Of a DNA stretch of 64,000 nucleotides, positions 31,501 through 41,064 are shown piece after piece (the stretch's first letter is position 1; each line of letters starts with the position of its first letter). This DNA is from Acidilobaceae archaeon. GTDB lineage: Archaea; Thermoproteota; Thermoprotei_A; Sulfolobales; Acidilobaceae. Location: the NCBI GenBank assembly GCA_027037535.1, contig JALVZQ010000008.1:186001-250000 (forward strand), given 5' to 3'. Made by a program: the position numbers and the translations under genes. The notes beneath the pieces are model-generated. The model saw only the letters and a program-made list of their open reading frames with translations, did no database searches and had not been told where the DNA came from.

Positions 31501-32307
31501 ATGCCATTGAAAGACGGAGACGTAGTATTAGTTCATTTCACGATAAAGGCAGTTGAAGGAGACAAGGAGGTAATCGTGGATACTACAAAGAAAGAAATAG
31601 CAGAAAAAGAAGGAATCTATGACCCGAATAAACAGTACAGAGAAGCCGTCATAGTGATTGGTAAGAGCAAGCTCCTTGACGCAGTCGAGGAAGTAATAAG
31701 AGAGCTTGATGCAGGGACGAAGAAAGAAATTATAGCACCTCCAGAAAAAGCCTATGGGCCCCGTAATGAACAGTTAATCGTCAAAGTCCCCGTAAAGGCC
31801 CTTCGCCGGCAAGGCATACGACCAGTCGTAGGCGAGGAACTAGAGGTCCAGGGGAGAAGAGGCAGAATCATAAGGGTAACAGAGAGATTCGCGTACATAG
31901 ACTTTAACCATCCCCTTGCTGGAAAAACCCTGAAAATAGAACTAGAAATAACCAGGAAACTAGAAACGGATCAGGAAAAAATAAAGTATCTAGCGGCACG
32001 CTGGTTCGGCGTGGACGAAGAAAAAGTAAATGTAAACGTTGAAGACAAAAAGGCAAGAGTCACCCTGCCCCCAGAAATAGTCGTACTAAAGGACCTAGAC
32101 TCGCTACTTCAAATGTTCCTAAACGACATTTATGAAACAACCGAGCTTGATGAAGTTACTGTAGCTATAAACTTCAAGTTTAAGAGAGAACGAGAGGAAG
32201 AGAAATCCGAGGAAAACGAGGAAGCAAAGAGCGAAACTGAAGAAGAATCAGAAGAAACCAGTGAGGAATCAAGTATCGAGAGCGAAGAAGAGAAGAGCGG
32301 AGAGTAA
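31501..32307 (+). CDS. FKBP-type peptidyl-prolyl isomerase, long archaeal form
   Basis: GDVVLVHFTIKA...ELDAGTKKEIIAPPEKAYGPRNEQLI...AYIDFNHPLAGKTLKIELEI; acidic C-terminal tail. Confidence 0.92.
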   Translation: MPLKDGDVVLVHFTIKAVEGDKEVIVDTTKKEIAEKEGIYDPNKQYREAVIVIGKSKLLDAVEEVIRELDAGTKKEIIAPPEKAYGPRNEQLIVKVPVKALRRQGIRPVVGEELEVQGRRGRIIRVTERFAYIDFNHPLAGKTLKIELEITRKLETDQEKIKYLAARWFGVDEEKVNVNVEDKKARVTLPPEIVVLKDLDSLLQMFLNDIYETTELDEVTVAINFKFKREREEEKSEENEEAKSETEEESEETSEESSIESEEEKSGE

Positions 32308-32340
32308 CACGGTGCTCTAGCTGGCGTCTAACAACCTACT

Positions 32341-33420
32341 CTATGTAATAACCCCTGTTTTTCTCGCTAGTTTTTCGGCGGCCTCATATGTAAGACCTGT
32401 TTCTCCGAGAATAGTATATCTCTCCGGTCTTATCTTCGCCGCCATGACTAGGGCTTCTATTATATCGGTGTCTGCTACGCCTAGCTCTTCTGCTGTGACA
32501 GGAGCTCCTACTGTTCTGAGCACGTGCCTTATTCTCTTCCACTTGATCCCATGCAAATATGCCATCATAATTGTGCCTACAGCTACTGCTTCGCCATGCA
32601 AAGGTGGGTTCTTCGATATCATTGATAAGGCGTGAGCAAATAGATGCTCGGAGCCACTTGCTGGCCTGGTGCTTCCGGCTATTCCCATTGCTACCCCGCT
32701 ACTTACAAGAGCTTCTAAGAGTACCCTGTATCCTTCAGAGGTGCCTAAACTGATCTCTCTATAGGATATGCTTACGTGTTTTGCGCTGAGGAGAGCAAGG
32801 CTTGCAGCGTATTCTCCATAATATTCTCCTTTTAGTTTATGTGCAAGCTTCCAGTCTCTTACTGATGTGAATTTTCCGATTAAGTCTCCGAAACCGGCAA
32901 TATTGTTCCTTTTAGGTGCTTTCCTGACTATCTCTACATCAATATATATGAGCTCGGGCATCCTCGCCTTCTTCGAGATGGGTTTTTCGAAGCCCTTTAA
33001 ACTCACAAAGGGCGACGCTATACCGTCGTGACTCGCGACTGTTGGAATGCTTATCCATCTTAGGTTCAATATGTGAGCAGAGTATTTCGCCAGATCTATG
33101 CTTCTCCCACCACCTAGCCCCACAACAATGTCGGGGGCGATTTCTCCGAGTTCGTCGATGAGTTTCTCGGCCGTGATCGTTGAAGCATCCTGTACAGTTA
33201 CCTTGTCTATTTCGAAGCCTTTTTCCCGCATACTCTCCTCTACAAGAGGATATATTTTTCTGCCAACAATCTTGCCAGTTATAACGGCTATTTTCTCCGC
33301 GTCCGGGAATAAGCTTCTCGCATAATCACCGATTTTTCCAATTATGTTTGAGCCGACAACAACTCTACGTGGCAGATCTATTATGTGGATCCCAGCGTTT
33401 TTCATTCCGTACATCCTCAT
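32341..33420 (-). CDS. egsA: sn-glycerol-1-phosphate dehydrogenase
   Basis: VGLGGGRSIDLAKYSA, ISIPTVASHDGIASPFVSLKG, GSEHLFAHAL. Confidence 0.93.
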   Translation of the reverse strand: MRMYGMKNAGIHIIDLPRRVVVGSNIIGKIGDYARSLFPDAEKIAVITGKIVGRKIYPLVEESMREKGFEIDKVTVQDASTITAEKLIDELGEIAPDIVVGLGGGRSIDLAKYSAHILNLRWISIPTVASHDGIASPFVSLKGFEKPISKKARMPELIYIDVEIVRKAPKRNNIAGFGDLIGKFTSVRDWKLAHKLKGEYYGEYAASLALLSAKHVSISYREISLGTSEGYRVLLEALVSSGVAMGIAGSTRPASGSEHLFAHALSMISKNPPLHGEAVAVGTIMMAYLHGIKWKRIRHVLRTVGAPVTAEELGVADTDIIEALVMAAKIRPERYTILGETGLTYEAAEKLARKTGVIT

Positions 33421-33516
33421 ATCAGGTTTTGTTATTAGAGTGCTCCCGGGTTATATCAGTATACCGGGAGCGATCTAGATAAACCTATAATTGTTTAATA
33501 GACACGATTATCCCTG

Positions 33517-34191
33517 GTGACTATTAGCCTACCAAGCAAGGCAGGTGAGCATAAGTTGATACCGATACCAGCAGACAGAGATAATCTTGCCGCCAAGGCT
33601 ATACATGGGACGACCACTGTAGGATTGATAGTAGGAGACTATGTAGTCTTAGCAGCAGATAAGAGAGCCACGGCCGGAACACTCATCGCTAGTAGAAGAG
33701 TAAAGAAAATTGTAAAGCTGACCGATTACAGCGCTATGACTATATCTGGCCTTGTGGCAGACGCGCAGGCTCTCGCAGACATTATACGTGAGGAGAGCAG
33801 GTTCTATCTATTAACCCATGGCAGAAAACTCTCGGTAAAGGGCATCGCGACACTACTAGCAAATATATTGTTCTCTTCGAAATACTTTCCATACATTGTT
33901 CAATTAATCGTGGGAGGATACGATACTAAGCCTAGACTCTACACACTAGATCTCTACGGAAGCATAACAGAAGAAACCTACACAGCTACAGGATCGGGAT
34001 CGCCGGTCGCGTATGGGGTCCTCGAATCACATTATCATGAGAACCTTACACTCGACGAAGCAGTATCAATAGCAGCTAAAGCTATACGCTCAGCCATACT
34101 AAGGGATTCGGCAACAGGAGACGGTATAGACGTTGTAATAATTGGTCCAGAGAACTACTTCGAAGAACGCTTTGTCCCGTTTAAACAATAA
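33517..34191 (+). CDS. psmB2: Proteasome beta subunit, catalytically competent
   Basis: HGTTTVGLIVGDYVVLAADKRATAG with Thr1/Lys33. Confidence 0.93.
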   Translation: MTISLPSKAGEHKLIPIPADRDNLAAKAIHGTTTVGLIVGDYVVLAADKRATAGTLIASRRVKKIVKLTDYSAMTISGLVADAQALADIIREESRFYLLTHGRKLSVKGIATLLANILFSSKYFPYIVQLIVGGYDTKPRLYTLDLYGSITEETYTATGSGSPVAYGVLESHYHENLTLDEAVSIAAKAIRSAILRDSATGDGIDVVIIGPENYFEERFVPFKQ

Positions 34192-34359
34192 TTTTAATAA
34201 CCCTATTTCTCTACGTTTATCCAAAGGGTTATCTCGGCCATAGAATTTAACCAGCCCTTAAAAAGAGTCGTTCATGAATTGTTCCTCCCTATCATGTGTT
34301 AGGGAGGAGCGTTATACCGTATTAGACAGATATGTACAAAACAAAAGGTGCAATAAAAC

Positions 34360-36366
34360 ATGACGAAATCAGCTGAAAACAGAATAGAATCCGGGGAAAA
34401 ACTCCGAAGAAGAATAATAATGGAGATCTGGAATGCTCTACGACAAGCAGAGATAACAGGGATAGAATTCGAAGGCCCAGAGATCGCAGTATACGTCAAG
34501 AAACCAGAATACATTCTCCAGCACGAGAACATAATCTCGGAGATCGCGAAAAACCTCAGGAAACGAATAGTTGTCAGAACAGACAGCAAGGCTAGAAAAC
34601 CCAAAGAAGCCACAGTCAAGTATCTAATGGAAATAATACCTAAGGAGGCTGGAGTTTCACCCTCAGACATCGAATTCGACGAGGTACTAGGAGAAGTAAA
34701 GATACTAGCCCATCACCCGGAAAAAATAACAGATAACCAGAGAAAATTCTCTAACATGATTCTGGCCACAACAGGGTGGAGAGCACATATAATTAAAAAG
34801 CCCCCATTAATGAGCACTACGCTAGCATCTGTTCTAAGACACTATCTAAGCAAGTCTTCAGAGCGCAGAAAAGCACTAATGAGTATAGGAGAGAGAATAT
34901 TCAGGGAAGTAAGAATCGGTACTAGATACATTAGGATAATAGGGCTAGGAAGCTTCGGCGAAGTTGGAAGAAGCGCCATATTAGTAGACACTGGAGAATC
35001 AAAGATCCTCCTTGACGCAGGTGCATCGCCAACAGGATTTGGACCAGACGCATTCCCGTACTTTAGCGCTCCCGAGTTCAAGATAGAGGATCTTGACGCA
35101 GTCGTAATAACTCACGCTCACCTAGACCATATCGGCATGCTCCCGTTCCTCTTCAAATATGGCTACCGTGGCCCAGTATACATGACGGAGCCTACAAGAG
35201 ACATAGCCATACTCGTCCTCAAAGACTATATAGAGCTCGCGAGGCGCGAGGGGAGAGATCCTCCATACACGCTGAAAGACCTTGAGACCATGCTTACATA
35301 CACTATAACCGTCCCCTACAACATGGTTACAGACGTAGCTCCAGATACAAAACTAACCTTCTCTAACGCAGGACACATTCTTGGTAGCGCAGTAGCGCAC
35401 CTTCACATAGGCCAAGGACTCTACAATATACTCTACACAGGCGATATAAAATACTATAAGATTAAGGGAGACACGGGAACACGCTTGCTTCCTCCGGCAA
35501 CATACCAGTTTCACAGAGTAGAGACACTTATAATCGAGTCAACATACGGGGCGACAGAAACCCAGTCAAGGGGGGAAGCAGAAGAAGATCTTATTAAGTT
35601 AATAAATGAAATATACCAGAAGAGAGGAAAGATTCTTATCCCTGTAATGGCGGTTGGACGAGGACAAGAAATCCTAGCAGTACTGAACCGTGCTCGTAAG
35701 GAAGGAAGGATTCCCGATATCCCAGTATACGTTGACGGAATGATATACGAGGTCACAGCAATATATACAGCTTATATAGATCATTTATCGAGGGCTATTA
35801 GAAATGCTATAGAAGAGGGAGAAAACCCCTTCCTTTCCGAAAACATCATATATGTGAATGACCAGGCACGGCGACAGGAGGCATTGAACTCTACTGAGCC
35901 AGCAATAATATTGGCGACCAGTGGGATGATGCAGGGAGGCCCTATCATAGAATACTTCAAGGCCTTTGCAGAAGATCCACGTAACGCTCTAGCATTCGTA
36001 AGCTACCAGGCTCCAGGAACCCTCGGAAGGCGTCTAATGGAAGGAGAACGGGAAATCACATTTGAAGAAAACGGAATGCTTAGAACTATAAAGACTAGGA
36101 TGAAAATAGTAAGAATAGAAGGTTTCACTGGCCACGCCACGAAGAGTGAGCTACTGCTCTACCTAAAACATCTGAAGCCCAAGCCAAGAAACATTATACT
36201 AAACCACGGTGAATCAGCTGCGTTAGTGAGCCTGGCCCATAGTATTAAGCAAAAATGGTCGAAACTAGGATTCAAGGGAGCCCCAGAGATAATCATTCCG
36301 GAGAACTTAGAGTCTATACGCGTATATCCGAGAAACACGCGGATGCATACTATGATACAATACTAG
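34360..36366 (+). CDS. KH-domain CPSF-type MBL ribonuclease (aCPSF1/FttA)
   Basis: KH region then VITHAHLDHIGMLPFLFKYGYRGPVYMTEPT, ESTYGATETQSR, ATSGMMQGGPIIEYF. Confidence 0.95.
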   Translation: MTKSAENRIESGEKLRRRIIMEIWNALRQAEITGIEFEGPEIAVYVKKPEYILQHENIISEIAKNLRKRIVVRTDSKARKPKEATVKYLMEIIPKEAGVSPSDIEFDEVLGEVKILAHHPEKITDNQRKFSNMILATTGWRAHIIKKPPLMSTTLASVLRHYLSKSSERRKALMSIGERIFREVRIGTRYIRIIGLGSFGEVGRSAILVDTGESKILLDAGASPTGFGPDAFPYFSAPEFKIEDLDAVVITHAHLDHIGMLPFLFKYGYRGPVYMTEPTRDIAILVLKDYIELARREGRDPPYTLKDLETMLTYTITVPYNMVTDVAPDTKLTFSNAGHILGSAVAHLHIGQGLYNILYTGDIKYYKIKGDTGTRLLPPATYQFHRVETLIIESTYGATETQSRGEAEEDLIKLINEIYQKRGKILIPVMAVGRGQEILAVLNRARKEGRIPDIPVYVDGMIYEVTAIYTAYIDHLSRAIRNAIEEGENPFLSENIIYVNDQARRQEALNSTEPAIILATSGMMQGGPIIEYFKAFAEDPRNALAFVSYQAPGTLGRRLMEGEREITFEENGMLRTIKTRMKIVRIEGFTGHATKSELLLYLKHLKPKPRNIILNHGESAALVSLAHSIKQKWSKLGFKGAPEIIIPENLESIRVYPRNTRMHTMIQY

Positions 36367-36373
36367 AATATAT

Positions 36374-36913
36374 TCACAGTTTCGAGGCATATTTCCATAT
36401 TTTATCCCCCGGTCTATGAATGTTCTTAATTGCTTTGCCCTTCTTATCGCCACTCTCCAGTTTTCCACGTATAAAAGAAGAGTCGACGAGTGCTTCTCCT
36501 ATCCCTACAGGAACACCTGCTTCCTCGTCAACTATTACTACTATTGAACCCTTATCGAAGTCGTCAAGACCCCGTATCCCCGGGATCATTAAATCTGCTC
36601 CACGTCCCACAGCGCTAGTTGCCCCTCTATCCACAATGACTCTAGGCAACCACCTGTATCCTTTCTTTAATAGATACTGCAGAACCGGGACTAGTCTTTC
36701 TCCTTGTGCAAAGAAGGCAGGTAATCCCTCGACAATATAGAATTCTACTCCTCCGACCTCTGCATATTCTACCTTTCCAGGAACAATGGATTCCATTGGA
36801 AACCCATGATACTGCTCCTCTATAATTTTCCTAAGTTTCTTCAGCTCTTTTTTCGAGAGTACATGTCTACGGCTAACCCTTATCTCGTCTACGCCTTTTA
36901 CCATTACATGCAC
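36374..36913 (-). CDS. PUA-domain RNA-binding protein (MCT-1/DUF1947-like)
   Basis: PRVIVDRGATSAVGRGADLMIPGIRGLDDFDKGSIVVIVDEEAGVPVGIGEALVDS. Confidence 0.8.
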   Translation of the reverse strand: MHVMVKGVDEIRVSRRHVLSKKELKKLRKIIEEQYHGFPMESIVPGKVEYAEVGGVEFYIVEGLPAFFAQGERLVPVLQYLLKKGYRWLPRVIVDRGATSAVGRGADLMIPGIRGLDDFDKGSIVVIVDEEAGVPVGIGEALVDSSFIRGKLESGDKKGKAIKNIHRPGDKIWKYASKL

Positions 36914-37006
36914 CAGATATTATCCAGTTTTGCAGGGCTAAGAATTTAAAAACAAACCATCACACCGACTAATGGCTGGTGGACAAATACAGGAAACCAA
37001 GCTGAG

Positions 37007-37252
37007 GTGAATACAAAAATGCCCGGACAAGGAGGAACATTCAGAGTACTACAAGAATTCCTAGACCAAGAAGTACTAATCAAGCTCAAAGGAGGTAGAA
37101 TGCTGGCAGGAACACTCGAAGCCTACGACGGACACTTGAACATACTGTTAAAGAATGCCCGCGAAGTATCATCAGAACCGAGCAAAACACGGAACCTAGG
37201 AACCGTACTAGTAAGAGGAGACAACGTCATAGTAGTCAGTCCAATCTTCTAG
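37007..37252 (+). CDS. Sm-like protein (Lsm)
   Basis: LDQEVLIKLKGGRMLAGTLEAYDGHLNILLKNAREV...LGTVLVRGDNVIVVSP. Confidence 0.93.
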   Translation: MNTKMPGQGGTFRVLQEFLDQEVLIKLKGGRMLAGTLEAYDGHLNILLKNAREVSSEPSKTRNLGTVLVRGDNVIVVSPIF

Positions 37253-37266
37253 AGGAGGTGTAACGA

Positions 37267-37455
37267 ATGGGCAAGGGAACAGCAAGCTTTGGAAAACACG
37301 GAAGAAGCAAGTCACACATTGTGTGCAGAAGATGCGGAAGAAGAGCCTTCAACGTTGCTAAAGGCTATTGTGCAGCCTGCGGCTTCGGTAGAAGCCGTAG
37401 AATAAGAAGATACAAGTGGCAGAGAAAGAAGGTCAATAGAATAAGAATCGTCTAG
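37267..37455 (+). CDS. rpl37e: Ribosomal protein L37e
   Basis: [48 protein letters not shown]. Confidence 0.97.
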   Translation: MGKGTASFGKHGRSKSHIVCRRCGRRAFNVAKGYCAACGFGRSRRIRRYKWQRKKVNRIRIV

Positions 37456-37594
37456 GAATAAGAACTAACAACTTCTACGATAATTTTATCGTGTAAAATA
37501 ATCGATTCTCCATGCGTTAAAATAGGTCCTCTTAGAGGATAGTATCCTAACTTTTTATCTGGAAACCATTGTACTATCCACTCGGTGTAGTATT

Positions 37595-38737
37595 GTGCAG
37601 AACTATGAAGAACTATTCGTAAAAAACGCGTTAAGAATCCTGGCAAAAGCTGAGGCAGAAGGCCACGACCTAGTCATACTCGCAAATCCTTCAAACATGC
37701 TCTATGCGACCGGGATTAGGAGTCCAAGCGGTATAGTCATATTATCTAATAATTGTTCTTGGACCCTTGTAACAAGCATCCTAGATTATTCGAGAATGTC
37801 AAGCCAGGCACCTAAGCGCTACACCGTTAAAGTCGCGTATAGAGGGGCAGACGAAGCCCTAGAAACTACAGTACCGAAAAGTCATATTGTTAAAGCTCCT
37901 CTTACCGAGGCTGCCGCCGAAATCGTAAAAAGATGTGAAGCCAAGAAACCAGCGGCTGACCTAGGAATGATCAACCACTCACTGGCATCATCCCTTAAAC
38001 AAAAAATCCCCGAGTTATCAGATTTCAGCAGACACCTCTCAAAGATACGGTCGATAAAAAGTTCCGAGGAAATAGACCTCATAACGAAAGCTGTCGAAAT
38101 CGCCGAAGAAGCGCTTAGACGAACCCTCCTCTACATAAGAGAAGGTGTAAGCGAAGCAGACATAGCAGGCACTTTATACAAGGAGTTGTTATCCCTTGGA
38201 TCCTGGGGAGAATCATTTCCCTCCATTATAGCCTTCTATGCAAACACAGCATATCCCCATTATACGCCGGGACAAGTGAGATTGACCTCGTCTGGACCAA
38301 TACTAGTGGACTGGGGAGCAGTATATCACGGTTATCGAAGCGACTCCACAAGGACCTTCTGGTGGGGTAAATCTTCATCCACATTCAAGAAACACTACGA
38401 AGCACTTCTCGAAGCACAAGAAGCGGCAATTGAGTCAATCTATGCTGGAGCCGAGGCGAGAGAACCAGATACACAGGCAAGGCAAATTCTGAGAAAACAC
38501 GGACTAGAGAAATACTTCATCCACGGCCTAGGCCACGGCGTTGGCGTAGACGTGCACGAAGAACCATACCTAAGACCTGGATCCAAAACCATACTCGAAA
38601 ATAACATGATAGTAACGATAGAACCTGGAATCTACCTTGACAAGATCCACGGCATAAGGATAGAGGATCTAGCAGTTGTAACTCCAAGCGGGGCAAGACT
38701 CCTAACAAAATTCACAAGGCACCTAATCGAACTCTAA
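37595..38737 (+). CDS. M24-family Xaa-Pro peptidase
   Basis: VDWGAVYHGYRSDSTRTFWWG, HGLGHGVGVDVHEEPYL, TIEPGIYLDKIHGIRIED. Confidence 0.92.
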   Translation: MQNYEELFVKNALRILAKAEAEGHDLVILANPSNMLYATGIRSPSGIVILSNNCSWTLVTSILDYSRMSSQAPKRYTVKVAYRGADEALETTVPKSHIVKAPLTEAAAEIVKRCEAKKPAADLGMINHSLASSLKQKIPELSDFSRHLSKIRSIKSSEEIDLITKAVEIAEEALRRTLLYIREGVSEADIAGTLYKELLSLGSWGESFPSIIAFYANTAYPHYTPGQVRLTSSGPILVDWGAVYHGYRSDSTRTFWWGKSSSTFKKHYEALLEAQEAAIESIYAGAEAREPDTQARQILRKHGLEKYFIHGLGHGVGVDVHEEPYLRPGSKTILENNMIVTIEPGIYLDKIHGIRIEDLAVVTPSGARLLTKFTRHLIEL

Positions 38738-38924
38738 TACTAGTACGGGACAAAGCGCAGTTTACCAGCTAGGAGAAGAGAGGGTCACTAGACCCGTTCA
38801 TCCACATTTCCCCTTAAGGGGATTCGGAGGCAGAGCCCTATCATCCCCTCTACAACTTATCGTTATAGTATCCAAAAGAAAAATACTATCCATACGACAA
38901 GCGATTCTAATGTTCCATATATAA

Positions 38925-38983
38925 TATGGTGCGGGGGGTGGGATTCGAACCCACGCAGGCCTACGCCAACGGGTCTTAAGCCC
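38925..38983. repeat. attL: 59-bp copy of the 3' portion of tRNA-Leu(TAA)
   Basis: TATGGTGCGGGGGGTGGGATTCGAACCCACGCAGGCCTACGCCAACGGGTCTTAAGCCC identical to 49355-49413. Confidence 0.95.
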
Positions 38984-39805
38984 ACTCTATCGAGTGGACA
39001 GCTAGATAACAGAGATGTTCTAAGTCATCAGTGGAAACCTGGATTTTTGAAGAAAACACTGGGCATAAGCCTTTCTCAAAAGCTCCTCTCAGAGTTCAAG
39101 GCGTACTGTATGAAGAAAGCCAGCCCCAAAGTCTGCGAAGGCTACATCAGGAGACTAGAGGAGATAGACAGGGAAGAGAAACCAATAGACCATAGTAGAT
39201 GGCATATTACTGCATACAAGAAGCTAATGCGCTATCTATGCGAGGAAAAGGGGAATAGGAAGGCGTGTGAGGAGTTCAAACGGGTAAAGTCGAGGAAGAG
39301 CGAGGCGGATCTCTGGGTCCCATCAGATAAAGAAATGCTAGACACTCTAACTAGAGCCTGCAGGGAGAGCATAGACCTATGCTGGTTCTACAAGCTCCTA
39401 CTCTACACAGGGCTAAGGGCGACAGAAGTAGAGAAAGCCCTAGAGAAGGATGAATGGGTCCTCGAAAACGGAATATGGCTCCAGACCCTACAACTCTACA
39501 GAGGCAGCAAGAAAGCATTCCTAGCATTCAGCATAGAGAAACCGCCAAGACTAAAGGTCTCAGCCGACTGGGTCAGCCACAAGGCCTACAGGCTAGGCCT
39601 AATCCCGCCAAAATACGTGAGGAAATACGTATCCTCGAAAATGATAGCCCTAGGAATCCAGGAGATAATAGTAGACTTCATACAGGGCAGAACACCAAAC
39701 ACAGTCCTAAGACAAAGATACGTCTACCTAAGAGAAACCGCAAAACAAGAATACAAGAAATATGCCGAGTGGCTTACCAACACTCTCTTAAAGATGCTAA
39801 TGTAA
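38984..39805 (+). CDS. Tyrosine integrase, C-terminal catalytic part, int(C)
   Basis: Frame open from attL; LLYTGLRATEVEKAL (Arg I), PKYVRKY, TPNTVLRQRYVYLRE (Tyr); track ORF starts at TTG 39047. Confidence 0.88.
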   Translation, partial: TLSSGQLDNRDVLSHQWKPGFLKKTLGISLSQKLLSEFKAYCMKKASPKVCEGYIRRLEEIDREEKPIDHSRWHITAYKKLMRYLCEEKGNRKACEEFKRVKSRKSEADLWVPSDKEMLDTLTRACRESIDLCWFYKLLLYTGLRATEVEKALEKDEWVLENGIWLQTLQLYRGSKKAFLAFSIEKPPRLKVSADWVSHKAYRLGLIPPKYVRKYVSSKMIALGIQEIIVDFIQGRTPNTVLRQRYVYLRETAKQEYKKYAEWLTNTLLKMLM

Positions 39806-40348
39806 GTAGTGAACACACATATTAAAAACATTTTCTGGAGCCTCTTTTATTGTCTTTTCCATACCGTAAATCTCGCCGAGCACAACTATTAAAGGAGAAT
39901 TCTGCAACTTCGACTCGGTCACAATAGCTCCTTTGACCTCGCTATCGGCAAACGTGGCAAGTAATAACAGGAAATCATTTACCCCAACATGCTGAATCTC
40001 GTTTGCAAATCTCTCATACTGTCCACTTATACTATAGAAGAAGGCTGAGAAACCGCTTCTGTCATATGACGTTAAGTCAAGTGGTGGAAAGCTCCTTTCA
40101 ATATCCTGCAGTTTAGATAGAGTACGGTCAAGCTCGCGGGTCGTACACTTATTTTCTTTGAATTTTCTGTTCAGCACTATTATTGCCTCTCCTAAGATGT
40201 GCGGCAACACTTTTAGCCTTATGCCAGCGGTTCTCGCTCTCTCAAAGATGCATTTAGAATATTCGTGGAAGAGATCTCTATCACAGAAGAGCCCTACAAG
40301 TAAGTTAGTGTCAATGTAGTAGGCTCGTTGCGATTCCTATCCCCTCAT
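39797..40348 (-). pseudogene. PIN-domain-like protein with in-frame TAG at codon 4
   Basis: ATG 40348 AGG GGA TAG GAA TCG CAA CGA GCC TAC TAC ATT GAC ACT AAC...: MRG*ESQRAYYIDTNLLVGLFCDRDLFHEYSKC...LPHILGEAIIVLNRKF...VNDFLLLLATF; the track ORF only starts at GTG 40210. Confidence 0.6.
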
Positions 40349-40351
40349 TCC

Positions 40352-40864
40352 CTAGTCAAAATCGATGAAACCTAGTTGTCGTAGAAGTTCAAGTGCTCGC
40401 AGGATTTGCTCCCTATTTGCCCATGGCTTTATAATCTTTAGATGACGGATTAGCCTATCCAGAGTGAGCTCTACTATTGGGTTCCTCTTATATGCCTTGT
40501 ACACATCCAGAATCGTGGCTGCCAGCTCCAGTAACCTAAGATCGTTAATATCCACGAGTTCATCCAGTAGTGCGACGGCTTCTCTTGGCGGTGTATAGCT
40601 ATTAGCTAGCTTGTCAATGTTTATGCTCTCATTTATTATTTTGTAATAGTCGTCTGCTAGCTCTGGACTGTAGGGGCCTCGAATGTAGAGGCTGAACTCG
40701 TATCCCCTAAACTCTGGAACTGCATCCCTAAGCAGATAGACTAGTTTTTGTACTCTAACCCTTGTCGCGAACCTTTTCATAAGTTCCCCAGTATTAACAC
40801 CAGCATACTTCAGCAGCCAGGCAAGAGCCTTTAGCCTGTCACTCTCCTGAACCGTCCGAATCAT
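40352..40864 (-). CDS. Uncharacterised protein with possible Panacea/DUF4065-like motif
   Basis: RVQKLVYLLRDAVPEFRGYEFSLYIRGPYSPELADDYYKI; immediately upstream of the PIN-like gene. Confidence 0.4.
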   Translation of the reverse strand: MIRTVQESDRLKALAWLLKYAGVNTGELMKRFATRVRVQKLVYLLRDAVPEFRGYEFSLYIRGPYSPELADDYYKIINESINIDKLANSYTPPREAVALLDELVDINDLRLLELAATILDVYKAYKRNPIVELTLDRLIRHLKIIKPWANREQILRALELLRQLGFIDFD

Positions 40865-41064
40865 ATCCTTACCCTGAATTATTTTGTAGCGGGTAGTACC
40901 TTTATCCTTTTGTCATTAACAGGCTTAAACAACAAAGAGCCTTAAATAGCGTTTTTCACTAAATGAGCTAAGGTAATAATAAAGTTAAAAGGAATACGCG
41001 AAATGGCCAAAAACTACCTACAAGATGTAGCTCGGGACCAGACAAACAACATTTAACCACAAGG

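Noticed and set aside
38780-38870. C/D box sRNA on the minus strand near attL
   Set aside because: Box C-like GATGATA and box D-like motifs are too degenerate; only the palindromes are solid
39454-39825. 123-aa plus ORF overlapping int(C) in another frame
   Set aside because: Alternative-frame artefact; int(C) frame has catalytic residues and extends through att
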